Part shown: piece by piece, positions 37,813 through 50,347 of the stretch | How the letters are laid out: every line of letters begins with the position of its first letter | Position numbering within the stretch: the first letter of the stretch is position 1 | NCBI GenBank assembly: GCA_008694505.1 | Contig: VZDJ01004378.1 | Coordinates: forward strand, 13,470,919 to 13,534,918 | Length of the DNA: 64,000 nt | Direction: 5' to 3' | DNA from: Cyanoderma ruficeps | Taxonomy: Eukaryota; Chordata; Aves; Passeriformes; Timaliidae | Made by a program: the position numbers and the translations under genes | The notes under the pieces: model-generated | What the model saw: only the letters and a program-made list of their open reading frames with translations | Databases searched by the model: none | What the model was told of the DNA's origin: nothing

Positions 37813-38334
37813 GATAATGTTACAAACAAGAAAAATATAAAATATTTTTTATATTTTTGGTGAAGTACATTTGATAAGTAAACATTCTTTAAGACAAAAA
37901 GATTTCAGGATTAATCTAACATCTTTTTCTTGTGAGTGAGGAAGTTGTTATTTAAATACTGAGGACAATGTCTTAAGAAAAAATGAATTTTAGCATGGGA
38001 AGTATAGTTTTCATGAGAAAGGACAAACGCATACACTATATAATGAAAACTTTATTTTAAAGTCGTTGAGGATCCAAACTTCGTGAGTTCAGCTGAGACT
38101 GTGGTCTTCATACTGTGGAATGAGGTATTATCCAGATCTGAAATTATGTCACAATCCAGAAATCCTGAGTATCCCCAGCCATGGGAAGCTGGTAATAGTT
38201 GTTCTGTGTAGAAAAATGCTATTTCACACAGTTAAACACCTGATCCACTTCAACACGTGGCCAGAGTGTAATGAGCCAGGTGTAAATGTATCAATCTCTG
38301 AGGGTCCAGCCCTTGCAGATTGGCCTAAAATTAT

Positions 38335-38728
38335 TTTAGCGAGACTGCTCCTCAGAGGTGTTTTATAAAGGAAAAGCTTTAATGAGTGAAAAATATCAAA
38401 TGTTACAGAAAACAAAAGAAAAGCCACACACAAGTGTCTGAGAAAACCTCTGACACCCTGCTAGAAACACTCCAAAAAGCTCCTTAATTCCCTTGGGCTC
38501 CTTCCTAAATACTGAATGCTTTAGGAGGGCCAGTTTGGCCTGCTGCCAACAGGGAGAGGTACAGGATTTGAAGAACAGCGAAAAGGTTCAATAGGCTCTT
38601 CTCTCTTGGCCCTGAGCCAATTACAATGAGAAGGGCACAGAACTTTCTAGTTAAAATTTCTAAGGTTAAACAGAAACTCTTTTCTTACATAGAGATGCCT
38701 GCTTGGGGGTGGGAGATGCGTCGCTACA
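38335..38728 (-). mobile_element. Probable decayed LTR or other retroelement fragment
   Basis: The ends are roughly inverted: TTTAGCGAGAC at 38335-38345 and GCGTCGCTACA at 38718-38728. On the minus strand there is ATTAAAGC (poly(A)-signal-like) near 38375-38382, about 40 bases before the end, as in many avian LTRs. Composition (a C/T-rich middle and CCCACCCCCAAGC near the minus-strand start) also looks LTR-like. No target duplication could be found and the left end lacks a proper TG, so the call is tentative. Confidence 0.4.
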
Positions 38729-41700
38729 AACACCCATAATACCCGTCTAGCTCCACAGTCGTCTCCCTAACTACAGACGTACAAATATTGTATTCACATG
38801 CAGTCTCTGTGTTACAGTAACAAAGGCAGTAATAAACATCTGATATTGGTGGATTTTATTACTTTTTCAGATTCACACTATTATCCACCATGCAGTTCTA
38901 AAACTCTGTTGAGACAAAATGTTATTTAGAGGGTTATTGGGTAAGCTCTACAACTCTGAAGGTTTTGTCTGAAGTCAAATTAATGTCTAAACGTGCCTGC
39001 TTTTTGTTTTCTCCTTTGATTTTCCTTTTTTTATCTTCTTACAGCCAAAAGTTTTATGAGCTATAGCCATTCTCAGCTATTTATCTTTATAATTTATTAC
39101 TTATTGTTAATTATAGTTGTGTAATTTCAGCAGCTGTCCCTGTAGGTAAAACTGAAGATTTATTTCTAATTATCCTGCAGCATGAAAACACCTACCTTGT
39201 ATCTTATGACCCAAATTTAAACTTATGATCCAAACTTTAGAAAATACATAGTTGTATTTTTTTTTGAAAACAGTTTGGTTTTGGATTTTGGGGATTTTTT
39301 CACTATGGAGTCTTTTTTCAAGTAAAAAAATAGAGCATTATTTTGTTAAGAGAAAGGAGCAAGGAACCGATTTGATTTCATGCTTAGAAATTTTTTCCTA
39401 AAGAAAACCTTGCATAAGAGTTTGAACAGTGAAATGTTTCTAAAGATACTCCTTTTTGATGAATCATGTGTTTGTGACTTTCCTTGGATATATTTATTCA
39501 TGGCTCCCTACTGCCTTTTATCACCTCATCAGTAATCATCTCTTGTACAATGTCATTGCATGAGTGTAACTGCTCCAGAGATGAATGATGCATTTTCCCT
39601 AACATTTATTCTGGTTTTGCTTCCATGGGCCCTACTGGGTCCTTGATGAGTTATCATAGTCTCTTTTCATATTTCGCTGGGTGACTGGTGGTTTGGCAGC
39701 ATTTTTCTTTCCCAAGGCCCAGATTTCTAGGACAAACAGAGAACAAAGCTATTCACTTTTCCCATCCAAAACAATGCCACAGACATCCCCCAGTTCAAAA
39801 GAAATCCATTAAACTATATTTTACTTTTGGGCTAAACTGTCTGCTGAAATTCTTGCAGATTCTGTTCTTGATCCTGTTCCCTCTGGTATTCACAATGTCT
39901 CTGTTTCCTACTGCTTAGTCCCAGGACACCTATAATCACTGCCAGCAGCAAGCACTACAGAGAAACCCTTTTTGTCTGTCATCTACTTCAGATCCCAACT
40001 CCAGGGCTTTAAATCAAGAGAATGTCTTCTGACCTTACCTTATTTTTCTTACTGAATCCCATGCATTCTTTTTACTTTGCTGTATTCCACAAACTTTTTT
40101 CATGACCTCAAGAATTTACAGCAGCTCCTAACAGCTACATAATCCCCCTCCCTGTTTCTCCACACTCCGTGTAAAATATTTCTTGGCAACCTACCTTGGC
40201 ATGCAGTAAAATCGTGTTTGTTTGGATCTGAAGCGTGTGGTACATAACAAATGTCTGACAGAAATGTCTTTTACTAGGTTCTAAGATATCAGTACAGTCG
40301 TGTTCCTTTCCAGAATGTTTAATCCAGTGACTTTCAGATATCTGAAAGCCAGGAAACAAAGAGTTGATGCATATGTAATTTAAACTTGTGAATATCTAGA
40401 AAAAGAATGCTAAAGTATGAAAGTGAAATATTGACTGTATTCTTCCTCCCTTGCTGGCAAAAATCCACATGAATTTCAACTGGATTCACTGTGCTAAGTG
40501 CAGTGATATTGAATGGTGAAGAGATTAGTTGGAGAAGCTTGGCAGTGGAAGAAGATCTGGGTCTGATCCTGTACTGGCTTTATATAATGAAAGAGATATG
40601 TAAGTGTGCCTTAATCCAGTATCAGTGCAAGAAAAGTCAAGCCATTTCTTGACATAGATATTTCAGTGCTGTGAGACTAAAAATCCTGCAGAAAAATCAA
40701 TTTAATTTATGGAAATATATAAAAGGATTGTAAAACATTATCTATTTGGGGTTACTTCATAGTCATAACTCACTGTTGGGAATATCTTCAACCTACTGTA
40801 GTTCATTTAGCTACACCTTTACATTTGAAAAGGTAAAAAAAAATAATTGTTAGATATCATTCTGTTTGTTCTCAAATAGACCTTATTGGCTAAAACTAGG
40901 TGTGAGTCTGCATAGCTGTGGACTTCTAAAGACATTGCCCAAAGGTGGCAGATTAACAACTCCAAGTCCTACGATTCAGTTTTCTGATCTTAAAATGTTA
41001 CATTTCACTAATTCTTAAGTAGGACACAAGTACAAGGGCAACCTTAACTCAAATTAAATGAAATATTTTCTTTGTCAGAGAATGTCTGCATTGAATTGAG
41101 TGTCCTTTTAAAAGACAAACATGGCAGCTATTTAGTACTAATTGAAGTTGCACCTGCATATAAATGCATCAGCAACAGAAACATCATTATGTAATCATTG
41201 CCATTCTTTCCATCACTCAGAAAAATCTTTCTATTGGGAAATCTCACCACAAATTTACAATGGGAATGGATTGTTTTAACTTTATGATGAAAGGAAGATG
41301 GGGCAGAGAGCTGTTAAAACCTATGAGCAGAACTGTGAGTAGATTTCAGATTTATAGTCATTACTCAATACTACTACTGATAAATTTGATAATGAATTAT
41401 GCTCATCTTATTATTGCATCTGCATGCTTAAAAGATACAGGTGTAGAGTAATGGGAAATGTGGAGAGTACCAGAAGGGATGTGTGACAGAAATCACCATT
41501 ATTTCTGTATCATAGATTATGTAGACATTAATTAACAGTTTCAGGAAAAATATGGAAAAGGATTAATTTAAAATACATAAACTCAATTCAAATTCCCAGA
41601 CAGCAGTAACCTATCTTTTGCACGAAGAATATCATGGAAGAAGCATGGGACTTCACAGTTTGTCCAAAAGAGAAGGTCCCATTTTGGAATGTTCCTTTTG

Positions 41701-44700
41701 CTAGAAGTCAAGAGGTCTCTGATACAGACTTTAGAGAAGAACCCTTGGAAGTATTTTACAGTCTTGCCATCTAGATCACCTGTCTCAAAATCAGCTCTTA
41801 TCTGTTTGTTTCAGGGGGCAGCTTTTAATTTTTGAGGTATTGCAAGCACATTTTTTTACATAAACCAAAATCTGCAAAATACTACCTGACACTTTTGTAA
41901 AACAGTATTTTCCTAAACTGTGGACCTCAATGCTAAAATGTCTCCACCTAAATTTTTTGATCAAAATGTAACTGAATATAATATGTGAAACCTTGTACTT
42001 TGACAGCTGATGCAATGACATGCAAAGCAGGAGGTATTTCAAGGGTCTAAGTAACAAGATATATTAGTATGTGTTAAACAATGCTCAGATAAGGAAATAA
42101 CCAAACTAGGTCTCTCCAAACACAATTGGATACTCCTGAATGTTATTGCATCATGCACATAAATCTATCAAAATGTCTTCAGGGGAGAAAGCCTCTTTAT
42201 GTATGATCTGTGGCATATTTCCAGTGGTCCTAGAAAATAGGTCGTCAGTCATGTCCATTTACATTTAGATGTAAAACCAGAAAAATAAATAAAAAGGACA
42301 AAGTATTATATTAAGTTTCTCATAAAATATGAGATGAATTATGCCTCTAGTCATTAAACTGTGCGAAGGAGCCTGGGAAAAATATAAAAATAAGCTTAGC
42401 AAATATCCTTGCTTTATTCATAATGCTTCTATTTATCCACCATGTTTTCTGGCTTTTTTCAGAGAGATGTATAAAAAGTGCTGATGTACAGCAACTGTAA
42501 GTGATTAATAAGTTGCAGGTAGTGCAAGACTGAAGGGATAAGTAAACTTCACGCTGCCAAAAGTTCTGGCTTGATAAAACCCTGAAACTTCCATTACTCT
42601 TGTCACTCAAGTGAACATGCAACTTTTGGCCAGTCTCCCTTTCATTCCTACCTTGTAAGCTCAGTCTCTTGTACTATGTTGAGGATGCTTTTAATCTTTT
42701 TAATATCAGCTCTATTATCAAGTAAACAAGAGATTAGTTTTCAAAACCTGGAACCAAAATTAATCCAACATTCATACTTATGAAATTCAACCTGGACCAA
42801 GCCATAGTTTGTAAATGATGCAAACTGTGCTCACACAAACTGACCATTGCAAACACTTTCACAATGTTTCTGGAAATTAATCACATTTTTCCCTGTTTAA
42901 CACAGAAATCTCTATATGAGAAACCCCAAACAACATGATGCAATGTTTTTAGATGCATTTCAAAAGCTTGGAAGTTTAGCTTTTTTATTCCTCAGATTTT
43001 TTTTTAGGCAAGATATTCAACTGTGAATTAGAAACTGCCAAGCCATAAACTTTAACAACATCTCCCCTCAATTTATAAAGCTGGTTTATAATGGCAGAGA
43101 TGCCATCAATATTCGACTACTATCAATCCAAGTTCTACTACCTAGGATCAAGGAACATATTTCAGTTGGAAGTTGATGTTCAAAAAATCAAAACCATTGG
43201 TCACGTCCTTCAATTACTACAATACCCACATTTTGGAGAGTCTTGTTTCCTGATTTGCTCCCTTACCTCAGATTAAGCCGTTGATTGCAAATGTTGATTC
43301 ATGAATGACTTACTGCAATACTTTGAGTTTCTTGAAAGAATTCTTCAATTCAAAAACCCCAGCAAACTGCATTTTTCTTTGCTCCCTGTTATCCTGCTGA
43401 TCCTGACGGCCTTGATTGCACAACTCAAATGTTTCCCTGTTGAGCCATTCCTCTAGATACCATCTATAAACGTGCCTGTTTTCCTACAGATACTGTATCT
43501 AATGAAGTCCCTGTGGTCTCCAGTACTGTCAACAGGAGACCCACACTTCACCTCACAGACTGCATTGAAATTCTCAGTCAAAACACAGAGAAATTTGTTA
43601 TTCTGAATCTGGTTATCCAGACCGGAATTTAAATAAGATGATATATCAAAATATGTTACACTATGATATCTACATAGAAAAGTTTTGTGGCGCCTTTCTG
43701 AGCTCTAACATCTTTCTTACACTTTAAAAGGATACTGCAATAATCCAGTGGGGAACTCAGTGTTGAACTGTATTATTTACTTTTGCCTGAGGACAGAAAT
43801 TAAGAACAAAAAAAAAGGAATTAAAAATTTTGTTCTATGTCAAACTCTTGATATAATTCTTAATTTTAAATAATGTCATAAAAATGCATATAATGTGAGA
43901 TGGTATAGAATATTTTGCTACTTGAAAGATGGCCTAGTCTTCACTTATGAGAGATAATAATAACAAAATTAACAATATTTTGATAAAAATTATTTCAACA
44001 ACAAAATTCCCAATACGTTTGGCTTTCATAGTGATATTACCAAGAGATGAGGCCGCTTTAATTGAAAAGGGAATTTTAGGGGAGCCTCCTATGCACTGGC
44101 TGTGACTGCTAACTAGGTTAATTTCATACTGGTCCCCTAGGAAACCCATGATGGAAGCAGGCACTCTGACACCACTATATTTTCTGTTGCCAGTGTAGAA
44201 ATCCTCATTAGCATCAGAGTTACTCTTTCTATTGCTAAGGAATTTCTGTGAGGGAAAAAAACCCAACAAACAACCCACTAAAAAAACCCCAAAAACCACC
44301 AAACCAAAAGAATCCCCAAACAAACACACAAAAGAAAACTTCATATGGTAAAAAATATTTCCCTGGAGCCACTTTTTTTTCTCTTGACTTATGCTCTTAA
44401 TACAGTATATAGACTTCTGTCAAAGAATACAGCTTTATCAGCAGTAAATTGACACTATTACAATCCCTCCCACTCACTCAGAGAGAGGATGCTACAAACA
44501 TAAATGTCTTTCAATTATTCTAGACCATCTCAATGGAAAATTTATTTAATATTTCCCCTGTAAAATAGTTATTCACTTATGTAAACAGGTAATGTTTGTC
44601 CTATTAAATGCAATGTTTTCCTATGTAGGAAAAAGCCACCAAACCTTTTTAGAGGATTCTCTACAAGAGCAGGTAGACACAAAACCCAATTGCTTAGCAT

Positions 44701-46095
44701 TTTGCAAATCCATGTAATCTCTACAAGAATATGACATTCTCCATCCAGAACTGGAAAACAGAAGAATGACTTTCATGATGGCCAAAAGCTAAATATTCTA
44801 GGCACAGCTTTTCCTTTGCAATTATACCTGAGTGCTTGGTTGCGTGTCTTGTTGGTTTAAAGAAATTCTGTCCATCTGCAGTAGCTCTAAAGTAACATCG
44901 ATGTCTAATCACTGCAGCTTGATTTTCTTACTCTTTTAAGGATATGCTTCCTAGAGTCTCATATGTGGAAAGAACATTAGGATTTTCTTTCTCTTTTACT
45001 TCTGTATCTCTCCTTTGGTCTGCTTCTGAGCTCTACACATAGTGATTCCAGGGTTACCTAAAAACATATTGCATCCATTTCTTTGACAGCATTTTCAAAG
45101 AATGGTGAGATTATGAAAGATTGAAGAAGTATATAAAGCTACACTGTATAGGGGACCTTGTCACTGTAACTTAATATTTGAAATAGGGATCTTTTCACTG
45201 TAGAGGAATGTTCTTATAATCATCATAAGTTTGTATATTGAGTCTTCTTTGATGCAACAAGAATTGCTTGCTCTGTTTGCAGCAGTTACATGATTTCATA
45301 ATTCAAATTGGCAGATTCAAAACTGTAGAAATGTATATATGAATATATGTATGCTTATACATGTATTAATGTGTGTATGTAAGTATATAAAAGAAAAAAA
45401 GGCCCTGAAACATAAAAACTAGGCAATACTTGTAAATCACATTCTGGTGGAATATTTCTAGGGAAAAAATGAAAAAGCATCACTTGGAATGGAAATAGAG
45501 CTTCTTATAATATGAACTATTTATTCATAGAACTGTCATGATAGACATAACAGTAATACTAGCATGCTAAGAGCAAATTATATTTAGGAGCAAGTCTGAC
45601 CTTATTTGTCACAGACTCATTTTTCACTTTCAGTTCTACTAATAGTAATTTTCAGAAAAACAGAGGAAAAGTTGCTGAATTGATGCAGTTTATCAAAGGC
45701 TAGGGAACTGAATATTTTAAAGCTATTATTTCTTTTTGAAACTACCTGTTTCACTACTGGAACCTGTCCAGTTCATGAAATACGTGACAGAACCAAAAGT
45801 TTTTAAAACAAGCATTGTTCTTTTGTAATAAGTACGTGCACACACAGCCCAAGACAACAGGCAGAGCTCTGGACGGGTCCTTCAGCTGTTTAACTGGCTC
45901 TTTAGCTCAAAACTAGAGCTGTAAACTTCCTTCTAAAGAGAGGTATTGCAAATTATGTTCCTCCCTTGCCTGTCCTTTTCCTTGGAAGGAGAAGAAAACA
46001 CCTACCAACTGACTTCTGCTCATGCTTGTGAAGCACACGTTGTAGAGATAAAGCAATCTGTCAAGGACAGAAAAAAATATAAGAATTCAGTTAAG
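38729..46095. other. Unique AT-rich non-coding DNA, 7.4 kb
   Basis: No supported gene. A 19-base imperfect tandem duplication (CTTATGACCCAAATTTAAA, then CTTATGATCCAAACTTTAG) is at 39203-39240. The A/C-rich stretch 44255-44338 (the complement of T/G-rich simple sequence) accounts for the 136-residue minus-strand frame at 43934-44344. A weak CTCF-like core (AAAGGTGGCAG) is at 40941-40951. Confidence 0.55.
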
Positions 46096-46101
46096 GGTGA
46101 C

Positions 46102-46716
46102 TGTGGGGTTGCAGGATTGTTTAAAGTTTTATTTTAAGTTTAGTTTAGCTCTATGTGCCTGAGAAGGGCTTCTTTGTCTTTTAATGGAATTTTTGTTATC
46201 AGAAGTTGGAATGTGCATGGTACCTTTCTCTCTGCCTGCAGACTGTTTCTAATTGGTCTGTTCGTCGTAAATTTCCATGTTGTTAGGAAAACTGTCACTT
46301 CACAAGGACACAGAGCCTTGGAGGAGTCTGCCCGTGCCTGGCAGGGCCCCCCAAGACTTTACCTAACTGTCTATATCTGATTTATTATGAACTATGTAAT
46401 CTGGTTAGTATGTATACTTTGTTATTGGCTTAAGAGTTTTGTGCCCACCCCGAGCTAGCTCTGAAAAGACCCCCGAGCCCAGGGACTTTGTCTCTCTCCT
46501 GAGATACCCACCCTAGGGTGAGGGGGTCCCCTGTCCCCCAATAAACCCTTCTTCCACCATACCTCCGAGAGATCCCTCTTTCATCGCCGCAAACCATTAC
46601 AGTAGAAGGTCTGAGGGTCTGCAGAACCAAGAGCCCACCTCAGTTTTGTCGGGACATGCTGGAGCTGCCAAGCGGTCTGGCTGAGTAGGCCGACCAGCAG
46701 GGCACGCACCCCAACA
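46102..46716 (+). mobile_element. Solo LTR of a class II-type endogenous retrovirus, 615 bp
   Basis: It starts TGTGGGG and ends CCCCAACA (nearly inverted ends). It is flanked by GGTGAC (46096-46101) and GGTAAC (46717-46722), a 6-bp target duplication with one mismatch. The poly(A) signal AATAAA is at 46540-46545, preceded by a TATA-like CTTAAG at 46429-46434, which fixes the plus orientation. The sequence becomes abruptly GC-rich in R and U5 (about 46440-46716). A 6-bp duplication indicates an alpha/beta-type integrase, as for the LTR at 37299, but the two LTRs are not obviously the same family. Small open frames at 46153-46380 and 46430-46630 are LTR sequence. Confidence 0.9.
46540..46545 (+). 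terminator. Polyadenylation signal (AATAAA) of the LTR
   Basis: AATAAA after CTGTCCCCC and before CCCTTCTTCC, at the expected R position. It could terminate transcripts reading rightward through this locus. Confidence 0.65.
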
Positions 46717-49700
46717 GGTAACTTAATTCAAGTAAGACCAATTGTCTGTTTAACATAGGACCTGGGAGAAAACTGTTTTGGTTCAGTCTGTTTTTTCAAT
46801 GGGAATGTTAGGCAGATTTGCATGATAGGAAGTTGAAGAATGGTGGCCATGCATAGATTATATGGATATGAAAAAAATGCTTGAAAAATTAGTGGGAATG
46901 TAAGGTGTTCAGAGAAAACTCCTAAAAAATATTAAGAAAATAAAGATTTCAGGAAAGGTTTAATTATCCTAAACTTGTAGGATGAAGAAACTCAGCATAA
47001 GCTATGCCACCCACTCATGTGATGGCCTCTTGACAAAGAACTGAACATTGGGAGGTTGTGGATAATCAGCCTGAAAAGGGGTCCTTAAATTAAAGAACAT
47101 GACTGATATTTACTGAAAATGTGGAGACTTTTCTGAACTCACTTGCTCTTTGTACATGAGAGGTGATTGTCTTAAATATCAATATGTCCATGCAGTTGCT
47201 TCTCTTTATATAAATTACTAAATATTCTTATATACTAGAGAGAATATACCAGAGAGAAGGAAACTAACTCTTCTGAAACTAAAATTCACTGTGAAGAACC
47301 ATGGTAAAGGTGAATTCTCTTCTTCAGTTATTATATATATTTATGTGGAAAATTAATTGCAACAGGAGATGTGAAGACAGACCTTTTCTGCTTGCATAGT
47401 TGTCTCATGTTCTGGGTATTAATTTGAGAGAAGAGGCAATAAGATTAAAAGAAATATTAGTAAATAGAGCATGAACAGGTTACAGCTTGGAAAAGAAAAA
47501 CATTTCCATAAGAAAAAATCTGGAATGTATATTATTTCAAATTATTTTGATTGATTTGAACTTGGCAATAAACTGTTTCCTTTAAATGATCCTCTTCTGT
47601 TCTGCTGAGTACCCAAAAGTTTAGTTCTGAATCCGTGACAGTGCACTATCTTCTTGGAAGAGAAAAAAAATTGTATTCACTTCTTTTGTTTTCTCTAACT
47701 CCAGTGTTGATGTCATATGTATTGACACAGTGCTAATAATGTCACAAAAAAACCCCAGAATGAATGCATTCTGTAATAACCTCACGACAGAGAATTCCCA
47801 GAAGGAAGAATGTTAAATAGGGCAAATTTCTACTGACCAAACTTACAACCAAACTTGCTGTGGAAGGTATTTTGTCTCATTAGAAAGTAAAAGTGCAAGA
47901 CATTTGTCAAAATGAAATATGATCTTTCCTACTTAATAAAAACCAAATATAATAGTTTCCATATCAACAGGGATACTCAAAGACTGAAATTACTACATAT
48001 TTCATATATCTAATTCTAACACAAACATAACTTCTCTTTTATAAAATGCAAATCACTGTACATTTTCCACAGTTCATGCTGGATACAGAAAATAATAATG
48101 GCCTGGAATAAAATAACTCTTACATTCACTGCTTAAAAAGAAAAGGATAATGTTCATTAATTCTATTGAATAGTCTCCTGTATCTAAATCTGCACTTAGT
48201 CCTGATACCTTTATTTCCTACTTTAATATATATGAGTGTGCTTTCACTGAACCACATCAAACTCCTGCATTTTTAAGTCGGACTTGTGCTACTAACCATA
48301 GAAGGTTCAGGTTTGCCACCTTACTCTCTTGTGCAAAAATATACAAGAAAAGGCATATTTATCCACCTCATTTCACATCAGCTTCAATGCTAAGCAAAAA
48401 ACAGGAAGAAGCTAAAACTTGTAATAAGGGCACATGGAGAAGAAAATGCTCTTCTGTCCAAATGTTGCAAGGTGATATTTCTGACTGGCAAACAGCTGAC
48501 AGTGAAATACCTCATAGTGTTTTCATTAGGAATATGCAAATTGTAAATACAAAAATGTTCCAGACAATTAAGCATGCTAAAGCCAACAACAATTTTATTA
48601 AATCATCCCAAAAACTGACAGGAAGGTTATGCAGTGCCTGAAGGACAAATCTTATGTGCCTACAATGGGGTGAGCAATGTCATGAACAAACTATGCTGGA
48701 AATAGATTTCTCAGGTAACAATAAAACTGGAAATACTGCAGCCTTAACTGATAAGATCATGCAGAAAATTCATATGAACATATACACTGCAATATTTTGG
48801 CTACAACTGGCTTTGAACCTTAATTACATCTTAACAAACAACTCCTTGCAGTCAAGTTAAATACTCTGATTTTTTTTCAAGGGTAGGAGAAGCAGCATGG
48901 GCTGCAAGGAAACTGAAAAACTATTTTGCTAACTCATGACCTGTTAGATATTATTAATAATTTATGTGTTTCCATTCCATTCAAATCATCATAGCCCAAC
49001 AATTTTATTTTTCTTCTGTAATTACTAACTACTCTTGAACCAGTAGAAACTTTGCAGTAAGTGCACGTTGCAGACAGGTTAAGCAGTGGATACAGTATGC
49101 AGACTCTCCTCTCTCCTTGCTAGTGCTTGTGTTAGAAGCAGTTTGTTCAACCAGCAGCCCCAACTGATTGTTTTGGGGCTTTTTCAATCTTTTCTTTTAC
49201 AAACTGCTGACTAGTTGATTTCTCCTCAGTTAAAGGCTTGTATGATAAAACAATGGCCAAGAGTCTGTGACAAGTTAGCTACCTCAGAAGTGAAGTGAAA
49301 GCTGACCAACCTTCCATCACTATAGAGGGTTTCTTCAGGACAGTGCTGTGGGCCAAAGAGGGGGCAGAAATACATATGGCAGAAATACCAGTAGCACATT
49401 ACTGTAGCCGAGTAAGACACTCTCAGCCACCTTTAGAACTGATGAAACTAGACACCTCAAGGGCAACTCATTGGAGCAATTTTGGATCACTTTATTAAGG
49501 TGAGCTGAAACTTTTCTGTAGCATCTGTTTTTCCCTGTTGATTAGATGGCATAGCTAAGGTGGAGAGCTAAGAATAAATTTAGTGTCTAAATTTCAAACA
49601 TTTCTTTAGAAAAAATACATACAATGCTAAAGACCATCCTCAAATACTCTAAATTTTTGTCCTTTTGATAAAAACATGCCAAGGACATGCTCTGGAAATT

Positions 49701-50320
49701 ATATATCTGAAGGAAAAGCAATCAGAATTTTAAACAGAAAAAAAATTAATTTGATTTTCCACTTGTCCTAAGCAGTTTTTTACCTGTTGTTATGTCATAC
49801 ACCCTCCTCCATGCTTTTTATAGTTTTAGAGGTTTTTATATGTTTGTATTTTCAGAAATTAATAGAAGAGTGGCTATCTGCTCATACCACTTTTACACAT
49901 TAGGATATTTATGTTCCCTGCTTTGCTCTATACAAAACTCAGATTGTCAGGGAACTGACCACAAAAACCTCTCAAGACCTCTTTTCACGTGGAAAAAGTT
50001 ACACTGATACATGTGATTGCATCTATAGCTAAGATTGTTTTTCTTTCTATGTGAATTTCTGTGCTATTATCAGTCTGGAATTTCATCAGCAGTTTTTTAA
50101 CATTCTTTTCGATAAGTGTGAGCTTTTATTGCATGGAAATACTTCCTAAACAAAAGTGAAAAATTGCTTGGAAATGTTTATTCAAATGCAATACTACGTA
50201 AGCATTTATTTCATAGATGCTTCTCTCCAAGTACCTGCTCCTTGGCTTGGTTTTGTTTGGTTGATTGGTTTGGTTTAATTTTTCTTCTTTTGTTTGGGTC
50301 TTTTTTTCAGTTAGTTTTTT

Positions 50321-50347
50321 GTTTGGGTTTGTTTGTTTGTTTGTTTA
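50321..50347 (+). repeat. (GTTT)n simple repeat
   Basis: GTTTG units with one GTTTGGG interruption, inside a longer T/G-rich stretch from about 50240. Confidence 0.85.

Noticed and set aside
39160..39240. Possible terminal exon after CTGCAG at 39180
   Set aside because: Fifteen codons before a stop, inside an imperfect tandem duplication; no donor or conserved motif.
43934..44344. 136-codon minus-strand open frame, the longest in the window
   Set aside because: Its beginning translates T/G-rich simple sequence (the complement of 44255-44338) into a hydrophobic string. The rest matches nothing and there is no supporting signal.
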